Below are positions 35,302 through 43,300 of a stretch of 64,000 nt of DNA, piece after piece (the stretch's first letter is position 1; every line of letters begins with the position of its first letter). The stretch spans positions 198,841 through 262,840 of the forward strand of contig NZ_QUCM01000005.1 in assembly GCF_003473545.1 (NCBI RefSeq), written 5' to 3'. This DNA is from Clostridium sp. AM22-11AC. Its GTDB lineage: Bacteria; Bacillota; Clostridia; Lachnospirales; Lachnospiraceae. A model generated the notes under the pieces. That model did not search any database and was not told the origin of the DNA. It saw only the letters and a program-made list of their open reading frames with translations. The position numbers were made by a program, and so were the translations under genes.

Positions 35302-36528
35302 ATGGCAAAAACAATCGCGTTGATCGCATCTTTGGATACAAAGAAAAAAGAAACCCTGTATGCAGCATCTGTGATCCAAAAACAGGGATTTTCCACCTAT
35401 ATCATTGATATCAGTACCAAAAATCTGGTAGACGGGGCAGATATCACACCGGTGGAAATATTAAAACGCTACGGGATCGAGTGGGAAGATTTTGATCCAT
35501 TAGGAAAAGCCGCAAGTATTGATGTTATGAGCAAGGCTGCAGCCTTTGTACTTCCGCAGTTGTATGCAGAAGGAAAATTTGATGTTGTCATTTCTATTGG
35601 AGGCGGACAGAACGCAAAAATGGCGGCAATGGCAATGAAGACACTGCCTTTTGCTGTGCCGAAGATCGTAGCATCTTCTCTGGCATGTGGAAGCAGGACC
35701 ATGGAGCAGTATGTAGGAGACAAAGATATTTTCGTTATGCATACAGTAGCTGATATTTCCGGTCTGAACAGTATTACTAAGACTGTGATCCAGAGCGTAT
35801 GCAGCGCAGCTATGGGACTGGCTGAGTACGCTAAAACCTTCCCGAGCGAAGAGGGCAAAAAAGTCCTTGGAGCGACAGAATTAGGCGTAACTTCTAAAGG
35901 AACAGAAAATGCTCTTCATATGATCGAAGAAAGTGGTCTGTTTGAAAATGTAGTCTTCCACGCAAATGGCGTTGGCGGAAGATGTATGGAAAATCTGATG
36001 CGGGAAGGCCGTATTGATGTGGCGCTGGATATGACCCTTCATGAGATTACCTGTGAGACCATTGGTGGATATTGCGTAGGTGCAAATGATCGTCTGATGA
36101 CAGCTGTAGAGCACAAAATACCTATGGTAGTGGTGCCTGGTGCTTTGGACATGGTAGATTATTTTATCAATGAACAGGGAGAGGGGCTTCCGGATGATAT
36201 TGACCAGAGGAAAAAGGTATATCATAATTCCAGTATCTGCCACTGTAAGATCTACAAAGAAGAGGCAGAGAAGATCGTTGATGTTGTCTGCAGCAGGCTG
36301 AACCAGGCGGTCAGTCCGGTAACACTGGTAATACCGGCAAAAGGCTGCTGTGAAGCTGCCGCTCCAGGCGGACCAATGTATGATCCAGAAGTAGATGAGG
36401 TCATGGTTGACGCATTTAAGAAAAAGATCGGAAATAATGTAAAACTGGTCATTGTAGATGCAAACATCAATGAGAAGGCATTTTCTGAAACTGTAGCACA
36501 TGAGGTACTTTTACTTGCACATGAATAA
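35302..36528 (+). CDS. Tm-1-like ATP-binding domain protein (UPF0261)
   Basis: A 408-residue protein of the UPF0261/Tm-1-like family. The N-terminal half starts IALIASLDTKKKETLYAASV, with ISIGGGQNAKMAAMAMKTLP. The C-terminal half includes GVGGRCMENLMREGRIDVAL, DMTLHEITCE, RLMTAVEHKIPMVVVPGALD and VIPAKGCCEAAAPGGPMYDP. The plant Tm-1 homologue binds ATP and a viral replicase. The bacterial members have no agreed reaction. Placement between a lactonase-like hydrolase and a GntP permease suggests a catabolic enzyme. No additional TIM-barrel domain is fused. Confidence 0.88.
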   Translation: MAKTIALIASLDTKKKETLYAASVIQKQGFSTYIIDISTKNLVDGADITPVEILKRYGIEWEDFDPLGKAASIDVMSKAAAFVLPQLYAEGKFDVVISIGGGQNAKMAAMAMKTLPFAVPKIVASSLACGSRTMEQYVGDKDIFVMHTVADISGLNSITKTVIQSVCSAAMGLAEYAKTFPSEEGKKVLGATELGVTSKGTENALHMIEESGLFENVVFHANGVGGRCMENLMREGRIDVALDMTLHEITCETIGGYCVGANDRLMTAVEHKIPMVVVPGALDMVDYFINEQGEGLPDDIDQRKKVYHNSSICHCKIYKEEAEKIVDVVCSRLNQAVSPVTLVIPAKGCCEAAAPGGPMYDPEVDEVMVDAFKKKIGNNVKLVIVDANINEKAFSETVAHEVLLLAHE

Positions 36529-36542
36529 AGGGGGATTTATTT

Positions 36543-37922
36543 ATGGGAACTACCATTGGGATCATAGGATTATTTGTTGCCATCGCACTTTTAGTTGTAC
36601 TTGCATTTAAAGGCCACAGCGTTATCATTGCGGCGCCTATTGCTGCACTGATCGCGGTACTGTTTTCCTATGGACTGAAGGGACATTTTATGGCGTCTTA
36701 CACCATTACATATATGTCCGGTTTCGCAAATTACGCGAAAAACTATTTTCCAATCTATCTGTTCGGAGCAGTTTTTGCAAAGTTAATGGATATTTCAGGA
36801 AACGCACAGTCTATCGCACAGTTCTGTACTTTAAAATTAGGAAAAAGCCGTGCCGTACTTTCTGTTGTATTGACTTGCGCTATTTTAACATACGGCGGTG
36901 TTTCCTTATTCGTAGTAGCATTTGTTATGCTTCCTGTAGCAATCGCTGTATTCCGCGCAGCTGATATTCCGAAGCGTCTCATTCCTGGTGCTATCGCTCT
37001 TGGCGCATTTACCTTTACCATGACAGCACTTCCTGGAAGCCCACAGGTTCAGAATACCATTCCAATGACTTATTTTGGAACAGACTCCTGGGCAGCACCT
37101 GTCCTTGGTATCATTGCAACTGTTATTATGTTTGGCGGTGGCATGGCATGGCTGTCTTACCGTACTAACAAAGCGAAAAAAGCAGGGGAAGGATATGGAA
37201 ATTATCAGGATGAGATCGTATCCGATAATAAAGAAGTTCCAGGTATCGGACTTGCATTTGCTCCCATCCTGATCATTCTGGTAGTAAACCTGGTTCTTTC
37301 TAAAATGGTATATCCCAATGTTGATGGAAGTTATCTGGAAGAAAGCTTTAACAGTACACTGGCTGCAAACAGTGGTACATGGAGCGTACTTCTTGGTATG
37401 CTGGTTGCCATCCTTTTCATTGCAGCTGTTAACTTTAGCAAATTAAAAGACGGATTAAAAGACAATCTGAAAAAAGCAGCAAACGAGTCTCTGGCTCCGC
37501 TGATCAACAGCTGTGCGGTTGTTGGCTTTGGTTCTGTAACAAAATCCCTGGCTATTTTTGGCATTATCCAGGCTTTTGCACTGGGAATTTCCTCTAATGC
37601 ACTGTTAAGTGAAGTTCTTTCTATTAATATTCTCTGCGGAATGACCGCTTCTGCATCGGGTGGACTGGGAGCAGCACTGGAAGCACTGGCAGATACCTAT
37701 CTGGCGTCTGGCATTGCACCTCAGGTTCTTCATAGAGTGGCAGCTGTAGCTGCAGGTGGTCTGGACAGTCTTCCATATAACGGAGCAACCATTACTGTTC
37801 TGGCACTGGTAGGCATGACACATAAGGAATCTTACTTGGATATGTTCGTAGTATCCGTAGTGATCCCGTTGATCGCAGCTTTTGCTCTGGCAGCACTGGC
37901 GAGTATGGGAATCTGCTTCTAA
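36543..37922 (+). CDS. GntP family permease
   Basis: A 459-residue, ~12-helix secondary transporter. Family segments are LAFKGHSVIIAAPIAALIAV near the start, the long central hydrophobic blocks with TMTALPGSPQVQNTIPMTYF, and a C-terminal repeat-like block (MTASASGGLGAALEALADTY; GGLDSLPYNGATITVLAL). GntP members import gluconate and related sugar or hydroxy acids with protons. It is the uptake component of this operon; the presence of GntP is the best clue that the substrate is an organic acid. AAGGGGGAT precedes the start. Confidence 0.92.
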   Translation: MGTTIGIIGLFVAIALLVVLAFKGHSVIIAAPIAALIAVLFSYGLKGHFMASYTITYMSGFANYAKNYFPIYLFGAVFAKLMDISGNAQSIAQFCTLKLGKSRAVLSVVLTCAILTYGGVSLFVVAFVMLPVAIAVFRAADIPKRLIPGAIALGAFTFTMTALPGSPQVQNTIPMTYFGTDSWAAPVLGIIATVIMFGGGMAWLSYRTNKAKKAGEGYGNYQDEIVSDNKEVPGIGLAFAPILIILVVNLVLSKMVYPNVDGSYLEESFNSTLAANSGTWSVLLGMLVAILFIAAVNFSKLKDGLKDNLKKAANESLAPLINSCAVVGFGSVTKSLAIFGIIQAFALGISSNALLSEVLSINILCGMTASASGGLGAALEALADTYLASGIAPQVLHRVAAVAAGGLDSLPYNGATITVLALVGMTHKESYLDMFVVSVVIPLIAAFALAALASMGICF

Positions 37923-37948
37923 ATTTAATTTTAAGAAGGAGAAGAAAA

Positions 37949-38683
37949 ATGACTGATTATGTTTCAGATGCACAGGCCCGTAGCCTGATCCTGGATGTGG
38001 GGCGTAGACTGTACCACAGCGGATTTGTAGCATCTAATGACGGAAATATTACATGTAAGGTTGGAGATAATGCGATCTGGGCTACTCCTACAGGCGTATC
38101 CAAAGGTTTTATGACAGAGGAAATGCTTGTGAAAATGGATTTGGACGGAAATATACTGGAAGGCACTTACAAGCCTTCCAGCGAGATCAAAATGCACCTT
38201 CGTGTGTTTAAAGAAAATCCACAGGTACAGGGCGTGGTTCATGCCCATCCTCTTACAGCTACAGCATTTGCATGCGCTGGTATGAGCTTAGATGAGCCGG
38301 TTTTGGTAGAAGGGATCCTGGCATTAGGATGTGTGCCTCTTGCACACTTTGCTCTTCCGGGAACAACAGATGTGCCGGACTCCATAGCACCTTACTGCAA
38401 AAATTATAATGCAGTACTTTTAGCCAATCATGGGGCTCTCACCTGGGGCACCAGCCTAATCCAGGCATACTATCGTATGGAAACAACGGAATATTATGCA
38501 AAGATCCTGATGATGAATAATTTTATTCTGGGAAAGAAAGCACTTCTCTCTCAGCAGCAGATCGACGATATTATCGCCATCCGCACCCGGATGGGAGTTA
38601 CCAGCGGTGGAAGACCAACTGGACCGGAGATGGCATCTAATTTAGAAGATGTGTGTTTATCGGCTCCTGGAAAAGAAAAGTAA
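37949..38683 (+). CDS. Class II aldolase/adducin family protein (second copy)
   Basis: A 244-residue member of the FucA/AraD/OtnC superfamily. Zinc ligands are H98 and H100 in GVVHAHPLTA and H161 in LLANHGALTW. The catalytic Glu position is E79 in YKPSSEIKMH. It has a longer C-terminus than the first copy in this operon and the two share little sequence beyond the motif positions, so they probably act on different intermediates. AAGAAGGAGA precedes the ATG. It is the last gene before the terminator at 38691. Confidence 0.88.
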   Translation: MTDYVSDAQARSLILDVGRRLYHSGFVASNDGNITCKVGDNAIWATPTGVSKGFMTEEMLVKMDLDGNILEGTYKPSSEIKMHLRVFKENPQVQGVVHAHPLTATAFACAGMSLDEPVLVEGILALGCVPLAHFALPGTTDVPDSIAPYCKNYNAVLLANHGALTWGTSLIQAYYRMETTEYYAKILMMNNFILGKKALLSQQQIDDIIAIRTRMGVTSGGRPTGPEMASNLEDVCLSAPGKEK

Positions 38684-38690
38684 ATGAGTG

Positions 38691-38741
38691 AAAATGCTAT
38701 ACAGAAATAAAGACAGCATCTGTTTCTGTATAGCATTTTTG
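38691..38741 (+). terminator. Rho-independent terminator of the GntP operon
   Basis: AAAATGCTATACAGAAA pairs with TTTCTGTATAGCATTTTT around a 16-base loop, a near-perfect 16-bp stem. Confidence 0.92.
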
Positions 38742-38870
38742 AAATATTCTGAAAATATACATTTTAAATTTATTTATAAGCATTAAAATATATGGAAAAT
38801 ATAAATAATTGCAATCAATAGATACAATTCGTAAATATGCTAAAAATATAGGATTAATTTCAAAATAGTC

Positions 38871-38899
38871 TTGACAAAATGTGGGATATCTGGTATATT
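38871..38899 (+). promoter_or_regulatory. Strong sigma-A promoter with no following coding gene
   Basis: TTGACA (38871-38876), 17 bp, TATATT (38894-38899). It faces away from the GntP operon and toward a 500-nt stretch without a convincing protein-coding gene. One TGGTAT half-site (38891) overlaps the -10 and may be chance. Confidence 0.8.
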
Positions 38900-38905
38900 A
38901 AAGAC

Positions 38906-39405
38906 AACAAAAGAACAGAGAAACAAAAAGAAAAGAAATTGTAGACCATCAATTTCGTAAACAAAATCTAAGAAAAGGAGGTACGGACCGCCAGAAAGAT
39001 AACATTGTTTCATTTATAAAAGACGTGATTTATAAATGAAACCAGGACAACCTCAAATCTTTAAAAACCGCTTATTTGAGAACCTATCCACAAGAGTATC
39101 AAAAAGTGAAAAGTACAAAAATTTGGAAAATCCGGTTTCGGTTTGGTCGTATGACGAGAAAGTATGATCAGGACGAAAGAGAGAATACCAGATAGAAAGA
39201 AATATAATATAAATAAGAAGTAAAGAAATAAAGCGGAAGAAAAAGAGAATGAGGATTACAACTGAATATAGAGAAGAAGAAACAGAAACGAAAGTTTCAA
39301 ATGTTTCAGAAAAGAGAGGCTAGTCCAATGGACGAGATAGTTAAGAGACGGATATCGTAATCGCGAAGTGGTTAATCAAAGATTCGATATCCGTCTTGTT
39401 TTTTG
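38906..39405 (+). ncRNA. Candidate large structured non-coding RNA (about 500 nt, family not recognised)
   Basis: The interval runs from a consensus promoter to a strong terminator. Several hairpins can be read directly: GAAATTG/CAATTTC (38935-38956); a perfect 14-bp stem with an 8-nt loop (39007-39042); CTCAAAT/ATTTGAG (39052-39080); GAAAC-GAAA-GTTTC with a GNRA-type loop (39285-39298); and GTCC-AAT-GGAC within 39321-39333. The RNA is purine-rich. A strong AAAAGGAGGT at 38974-38983 has no start codon at a proper distance. It lacks RNase P, tmRNA and 6S signatures. The only small ORF (39036-39167, 43 codons) has no ribosome site. Large RNAs such as OLE, ROOL, GOLLD or raiA are known in Clostridia, but I cannot match this one. 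Confidence 0.6.
39346..39405 (+). terminator. Rho-independent terminator of the candidate ncRNA
   Basis: AGACGGATATCG pairs perfectly with CGATATCCGTCT (12 bp) around a 27-base loop, followed by TGTTTTTT. The large loop may itself be structured. Confidence 0.88.
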
Positions 39406-39410
39406 TCATT

Positions 39411-40352
39411 TTACAGCCCTTCCAGATTAAAAGGCGGTGTGTATTCTTCTTTCGCACTGCTTTTTTGCTGCATAAAACCGTCAGTCATGCCAAGCTCCAG
39501 GGCAGTATCTACTACTTTGTTATACTCATAAGAAGTGATCCGGCGGTTTAACTGGGGATAGTCCGGATTTTTGGTATAAGGAGTGTACTGGCTTAACAGG
39601 CTTACCAGATAGGAATGCTCCGGAAAATGTTGGTGGATCCAGTGAAGCAGCCTGATGGAATCATCTTTATGTCCGGGAAGGACCATGTGGCGGATAATGA
39701 CGCCTTTCGCCATTAAGGGAAAATCCGGTCTGCCGGGGACAGAGGAAGGATGGAGCGTATATTCGGGTGTACCGGTTTGTCGGATCATCTGGGCGATAGA
39801 AGCAGAGGCCTGTTCAAAGTAATTTTTTGCTTTTGAATAGCGAAAAGCCAGTTCATTGTCAAAATATTTAAAATCAGGAAGCCAGATATCAATATAATCT
39901 TTTAACAGGGAAATGATCTCCGGGCATTCATAGCCGCCACAGTTGCAGACTACAGGGATATGAAGCTTGTGGCGGACCAGATCTAGTGCTTTAATAATAT
40001 CCGGAAAAAACTGGGTAGGCGTTACCAGATTGATATTGTAAGCGCCTTTGTCCTGAAGACGCAAAAAGGCATCTCCCAGTTCGTTTACAGTCAGTTTTTT
40101 ACCAAAATGGTCTTTGCTTAGTAGTGAGTTCTGGCAGAAACAGCAGCGTAAGGTACAGCCGGAGAAAAATACGGCGCCGCTGCCGCCTGGTTCTTCTTCC
40201 GGTCCGCTGAGCACCGGTTCCTCCCATTTATGAAGGGCGGCTCTGGCCGCTGAAATGTGACTGGAGCAGCCGCAGTAGCCTGTGGTCACACTGCGGTTTA
40301 CATGGCACATTCTGGGACAGAGTGTACAGTTTGTATAGTCAGGTAAGTTCAT
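39411..40352 (-). CDS. Radical SAM protein, PflX / pyruvate-formate-lyase-activating-enzyme related
   Basis: A 313-residue radical SAM protein. The cluster motif C-x3-C-x2-C is in SGCTLRCCFCQN (residues ~65-76). An N-terminal Cys group (NCTLCPRMCHVNR and GYCGCSS) could bind a further Fe-S cluster, as in the COG1313/PflX group. TPTQFFPDIIKAL, IWLPDFKYFDNELAFRYSKA and HMVLPGHKDDS are characteristic of that family, whose substrate protein is not established. No glycyl radical enzyme is adjacent. It is convergent with the ncRNA terminator; the stop at 39411 is just 6 bp away. Confidence 0.88.
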   Translation of the reverse strand: MNLPDYTNCTLCPRMCHVNRSVTTGYCGCSSHISAARAALHKWEEPVLSGPEEEPGGSGAVFFSGCTLRCCFCQNSLLSKDHFGKKLTVNELGDAFLRLQDKGAYNINLVTPTQFFPDIIKALDLVRHKLHIPVVCNCGGYECPEIISLLKDYIDIWLPDFKYFDNELAFRYSKAKNYFEQASASIAQMIRQTGTPEYTLHPSSVPGRPDFPLMAKGVIIRHMVLPGHKDDSIRLLHWIHQHFPEHSYLVSLLSQYTPYTKNPDYPQLNRRITSYEYNKVVDTALELGMTDGFMQQKSSAKEEYTPPFNLEGL

Positions 40353-40372
40353 ATAGAAACTCCTTTTTGTAT

Positions 40373-41251
40373 TTATGGTTCGGTTCTGATCAGCCGGTGC
40401 TGCTCCCTGTATTCTTTCGGTGAGATCCCGTATTCTTTTTTAAAAGCACGGAAAAAGCTGGTGTAATCTTTAAAACCATATTGTGGAAAAATACGGCTGA
40501 TAGGTTCGCCGGAGAGGATCGCCTGGCGGCTGGCATGAAGCCGCTTTTTTAATATATACTGATGTAGGGAAATTCCCATGTTGTCTTTGAAAATGTGGGC
40601 AATATGGTATTTGCTCACATAAAAATTTGCTGCGATCCGTTCCAGACTTAAATCATCTTCCAGATTCTGATGGATATAGTCACATATTTTTAAGTAAAGG
40701 GCATTTTCAAATACTTGGGAATGTTCGTGGAGACTGCTGTAAAGGAGCCGGTTAACGTATACAAGGAAAGACACAGCCATCAGTTCGCTTGCCTGGGCAT
40801 GAAAAATACGCTCAGAACTATTTTCCTCTAACAGATCCATCAGCTTTCCCTGGATATCCTGGGCTGTAATACGGTCCGTAGGAATGCGGTAGATCTGGTT
40901 AGAGGCAGCAGTGTCAAAGCAATAGGTCAGGTCAGCATCCTGTTTATGGAGTTTTTCATAATAAGACCGGTTCAGCCAGAGCACAAAACGGCGATATGGC
41001 TGGTCAAAGGAGAGAAATTCCGGAAAATGGGGGATTCCCGGTGGAATCAGCAGGCAGTCACCGTAGGAAAGTTTGTATATGGCATTACCGATGTGGTATT
41101 TGACATTTCCTTCCAGAAAAAAATAAAATTCGCAGTAATCATGGTGGTGAGAGGCAACAGAGCGCAGCTCAGTATCATTATAATAAAAGAGTTCAAAATC
41201 TACCGGTCGCATGTATTGCCGTTTATTGAAATCCATGGAAATCTGTTTCAC
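40373..41251 (-). CDS. AraC family transcriptional regulator with N-terminal cupin
   Basis: A 292-residue protein. Residues ~15-110 form an AraC-type cupin (HHHDYCEFYFFLEGNVKYHI; YGDCLLIPPGIPHFPEF). The C-terminal ~100 residues contain two helix-turn-helix motifs (LSLERIAANFYVSKYHIAHI; ISRIFPQYGFKDYTSFFRAF, ending KEYGISPKEYREQ). GTG at 41251 has GGAGGG about 9 bp upstream and is preferred over an ATG at 41308. It probably senses a sugar. It lies 20 bp before the PflX-like gene on the same strand and may be cotranscribed. Confidence 0.9.
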   Translation of the reverse strand: MKQISMDFNKRQYMRPVDFELFYYNDTELRSVASHHHDYCEFYFFLEGNVKYHIGNAIYKLSYGDCLLIPPGIPHFPEFLSFDQPYRRFVLWLNRSYYEKLHKQDADLTYCFDTAASNQIYRIPTDRITAQDIQGKLMDLLEENSSERIFHAQASELMAVSFLVYVNRLLYSSLHEHSQVFENALYLKICDYIHQNLEDDLSLERIAANFYVSKYHIAHIFKDNMGISLHQYILKKRLHASRQAILSGEPISRIFPQYGFKDYTSFFRAFKKEYGISPKEYREQHRLIRTEP

Positions 41252-41335
41252 GTAAAAATGCCCTCCTGTACTTGGAATCTTTCTGTACTTACGTAATATC
41301 AGGCACAAAAAAATCGGGAATGCATAATGATATTT

Positions 41336-41887
41336 TTACGGATTGTACATAATATTGTACGCTGTACTTTGGCAGTCAGCTATATTTTGGTAACTGTGAG
41401 GAACATCTCCGCGAAATTGGATACCATCACCTTTGTTCAGGATGAATTCTTCTCCGTCATTTATAATCTTCACAGAACCTTCTGTAACAGTAAAAAATTC
41501 AATAGTTCCCTGTAAATGGGGTTCGGAATTCCAATGGCAGTCTTTGTCCATTTCCAGGTAAAAAACAGAAAAACGGCGGTTTTTATCGTCAGAAAAAACA
41601 GAATAGTTCCTTGCAGTGCCATCTGCAATAGGAATTGGTTCAATCTCAGAAATCTTAACTACATGGTTCATTGGGTCCGGTCGTCTTGTTAATTCATCAA
41701 AAGGTACCCCAAGTCCATTGGCAATCTTCCAGAGAATCCCCAAAGTGGGATTTCCGTCTCCTTTTTCAATCAGTGCCAGCATACTTTTGCTGACTCCGCT
41801 GAGTTTTCCAAGTTCCTCTAAGCTTAAACGATTTTTTTTGCGCAATATAGCTATATTGTTGGCAACAATTTCGTTGATTTTTTCCAA
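41336..41887 (-). CDS. XRE family regulator with C-terminal cupin
   Basis: A 183-residue protein. Residues ~5-62 are a Cro/CI helix-turn-helix (LSLEELGKLSGVSKSMLALI; GNPTLGILWKIANGLGVPFD). Residues ~95-183 form a cupin sensor domain (LQGTIEFFTVTEGSVKIIND; GDGIQFRGDVPHSYQN). The gene is divergent from the MalY-type lyase gene. Three CAATATATTG-like palindromes in the shared intergenic region are the likely binding sites, two of them over the lyase promoter, which suggests repression relieved by a metabolite bound in the cupin. Confidence 0.92.
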   Translation of the reverse strand: MEKINEIVANNIAILRKKNRLSLEELGKLSGVSKSMLALIEKGDGNPTLGILWKIANGLGVPFDELTRRPDPMNHVVKISEIEPIPIADGTARNYSVFSDDKNRRFSVFYLEMDKDCHWNSEPHLQGTIEFFTVTEGSVKIINDGEEFILNKGDGIQFRGDVPHSYQNIADCQSTAYNIMYNP

Positions 41888-41908
41888 AACAAAAAATCCT
41901 CCTATCTA

Positions 41909-42056
41909 TTGACAATATATTGGAGAAAAAGTACAATATATTATACATTGAGTTTGCAAACCCAACAACAGTATTATATATCATTCATTAGAAAAAGGAA
42001 AGGATGTGCTGTGTCTGAAAGTCTGTCATTTTCCAATCGCCTGTTCTAATATATTG
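41909..42056 (+). promoter_or_regulatory. Promoter of the MalY/M20/permease operon with three palindromic operators
   Basis: TTGACA (41909-41914), 17 bp, TACAAT (41932-41937). CAATATATTG (41913-41922) overlaps the -35 and CAATATATTA (41934-41943) overlaps the -10, their starts 21 bp apart (two helical turns). A third copy, TAATATATTG, is at 42047-42056 in the leader. Confidence 0.7.
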
Positions 42057-42094
42057 GACATGTTTTACAGAATCAGCACAGACAGGTATGTTGT

Positions 42095-43279
42095 ATGAAA
42101 TATGATTTTGACAGTTGCATTGATCGTACCAAGGTTATGTCTATTAAATGGTCATCCAAGCTTCGTCAGGAGATGTATGGAGAGAGCGATGTGATCCCAC
42201 TGGGTATTGCAGATATGGATTTTAAGGCAGCTCCGGCAGTGGCAAAAGCGATCCAGGACCGTGCAGCTCATGAGAATTACGGATATGGGTATCTTGCGGA
42301 TGAATTTCTCATGGCCTGCGTTAACTGGCAGAAAAGACGTAATCACTGGGATATTAAAAAAGAATGGATCACATATACACCGGGATTAAATCTTCCACTT
42401 GTATTTGCCATTGAACTGTTCACGGATCCGGGAGATAACGTTATCATCCAATCTCCGGTTTATTATCCTTACTATGATTATGTTAATAAAACAGGACGTC
42501 ATATTGTATACAATGCCCTTGTAAATAAAGACGGTTATTATGAGATGAATTTCGAGCAGTTGGAAATGCAGGCAAAAGATCCGAAAACAAAACTGATCCT
42601 GGTATGCAGCCCTCAAAATCCAAGTGGACGCCTTTGGACAAAAGAGGAGCTGACCCGCATGGGAAATATCTGTATTGATAATGGCGTGAAGGTTGTAGTA
42701 GATGAGATCCATTCAGATCTTATCCTGACAGACAGGGAATTTGTATCTTTTGCAACGATCAGTGATAAATTTGCACAGAACAGCATTATCTGCACGTCAC
42801 CGTCTAAAAGCTTTAATGTAGCCGGACTGCTGGTATCTGATATCATTATTCCAAATGATGAGATGCGTGCAGCATTCCAGGAAAAAATGCAGCCATATTA
42901 TTTATGGCCGGGTGCATTCGGCGCGGTAGCACAGATCGCAGCTTATAATGAAAGTGAGGAGTGGCTGGAAGAATTAAAAGAATATTTACGGGGTAATGCA
43001 CAGTTTATAGCAGATTTTATCCAGAAACGGATGCCAAAGGTGAAATATCGTATTCCGGAAGCAACGTATCTTGGCTGGCTGGATTTCAGGGCTTATGGAA
43101 TGACAGATCAGGAATTATGGGATTTTATGTGCCATAAAGCAAAAGTGGCAACAGATGATGGACCTAAATTTGGGCCTAATGGGGAAGCAGGCGGCTTTCA
43201 GCGTATTAATTTCTCATGCCCGAGAGCACAGCTTGAAGAGGCTTTGAACCGGATCGCAGAGGCACTTGATGCTTTATAA
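42095..43279 (+). CDS. MalY/PatB family PLP-dependent C-S lyase (aminotransferase class I/II fold)
   Basis: A 394-residue fold-type I PLP enzyme of the MalY/PatB group. N-terminal VIPLGIADMDFKAAPAVAKA is the family mark. NPSGRLWTKEEL, then VVVDEIHSDLIL with the PLP-stacking Asp, and the Schiff-base lysine in CTSPSKSFNVAGL are intact. Members cleave carbon-sulphur bonds of cystathionine, cysteine or cysteine conjugates. The gene begins an operon with an M20 hydrolase and a permease, suggesting release of amino acids from imported conjugates. The ribosome site is weak. A paralog is at 59969. Confidence 0.9.
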   Translation: MKYDFDSCIDRTKVMSIKWSSKLRQEMYGESDVIPLGIADMDFKAAPAVAKAIQDRAAHENYGYGYLADEFLMACVNWQKRRNHWDIKKEWITYTPGLNLPLVFAIELFTDPGDNVIIQSPVYYPYYDYVNKTGRHIVYNALVNKDGYYEMNFEQLEMQAKDPKTKLILVCSPQNPSGRLWTKEELTRMGNICIDNGVKVVVDEIHSDLILTDREFVSFATISDKFAQNSIICTSPSKSFNVAGLLVSDIIIPNDEMRAAFQEKMQPYYLWPGAFGAVAQIAAYNESEEWLEELKEYLRGNAQFIADFIQKRMPKVKYRIPEATYLGWLDFRAYGMTDQELWDFMCHKAKVATDDGPKFGPNGEAGGFQRINFSCPRAQLEEALNRIAEALDAL

Positions 43280-43300
43280 ATGTAGGAAGGAGAAGAAAGA

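Noticed and set aside
38742..39410. RNase P RNA, tmRNA, 6S RNA or CRISPR in the long non-coding stretch
   Set aside because: The conserved RNase P core, the tmRNA tag frame and the 6S central bubble arrangement were not found, and there are no regularly spaced repeats.
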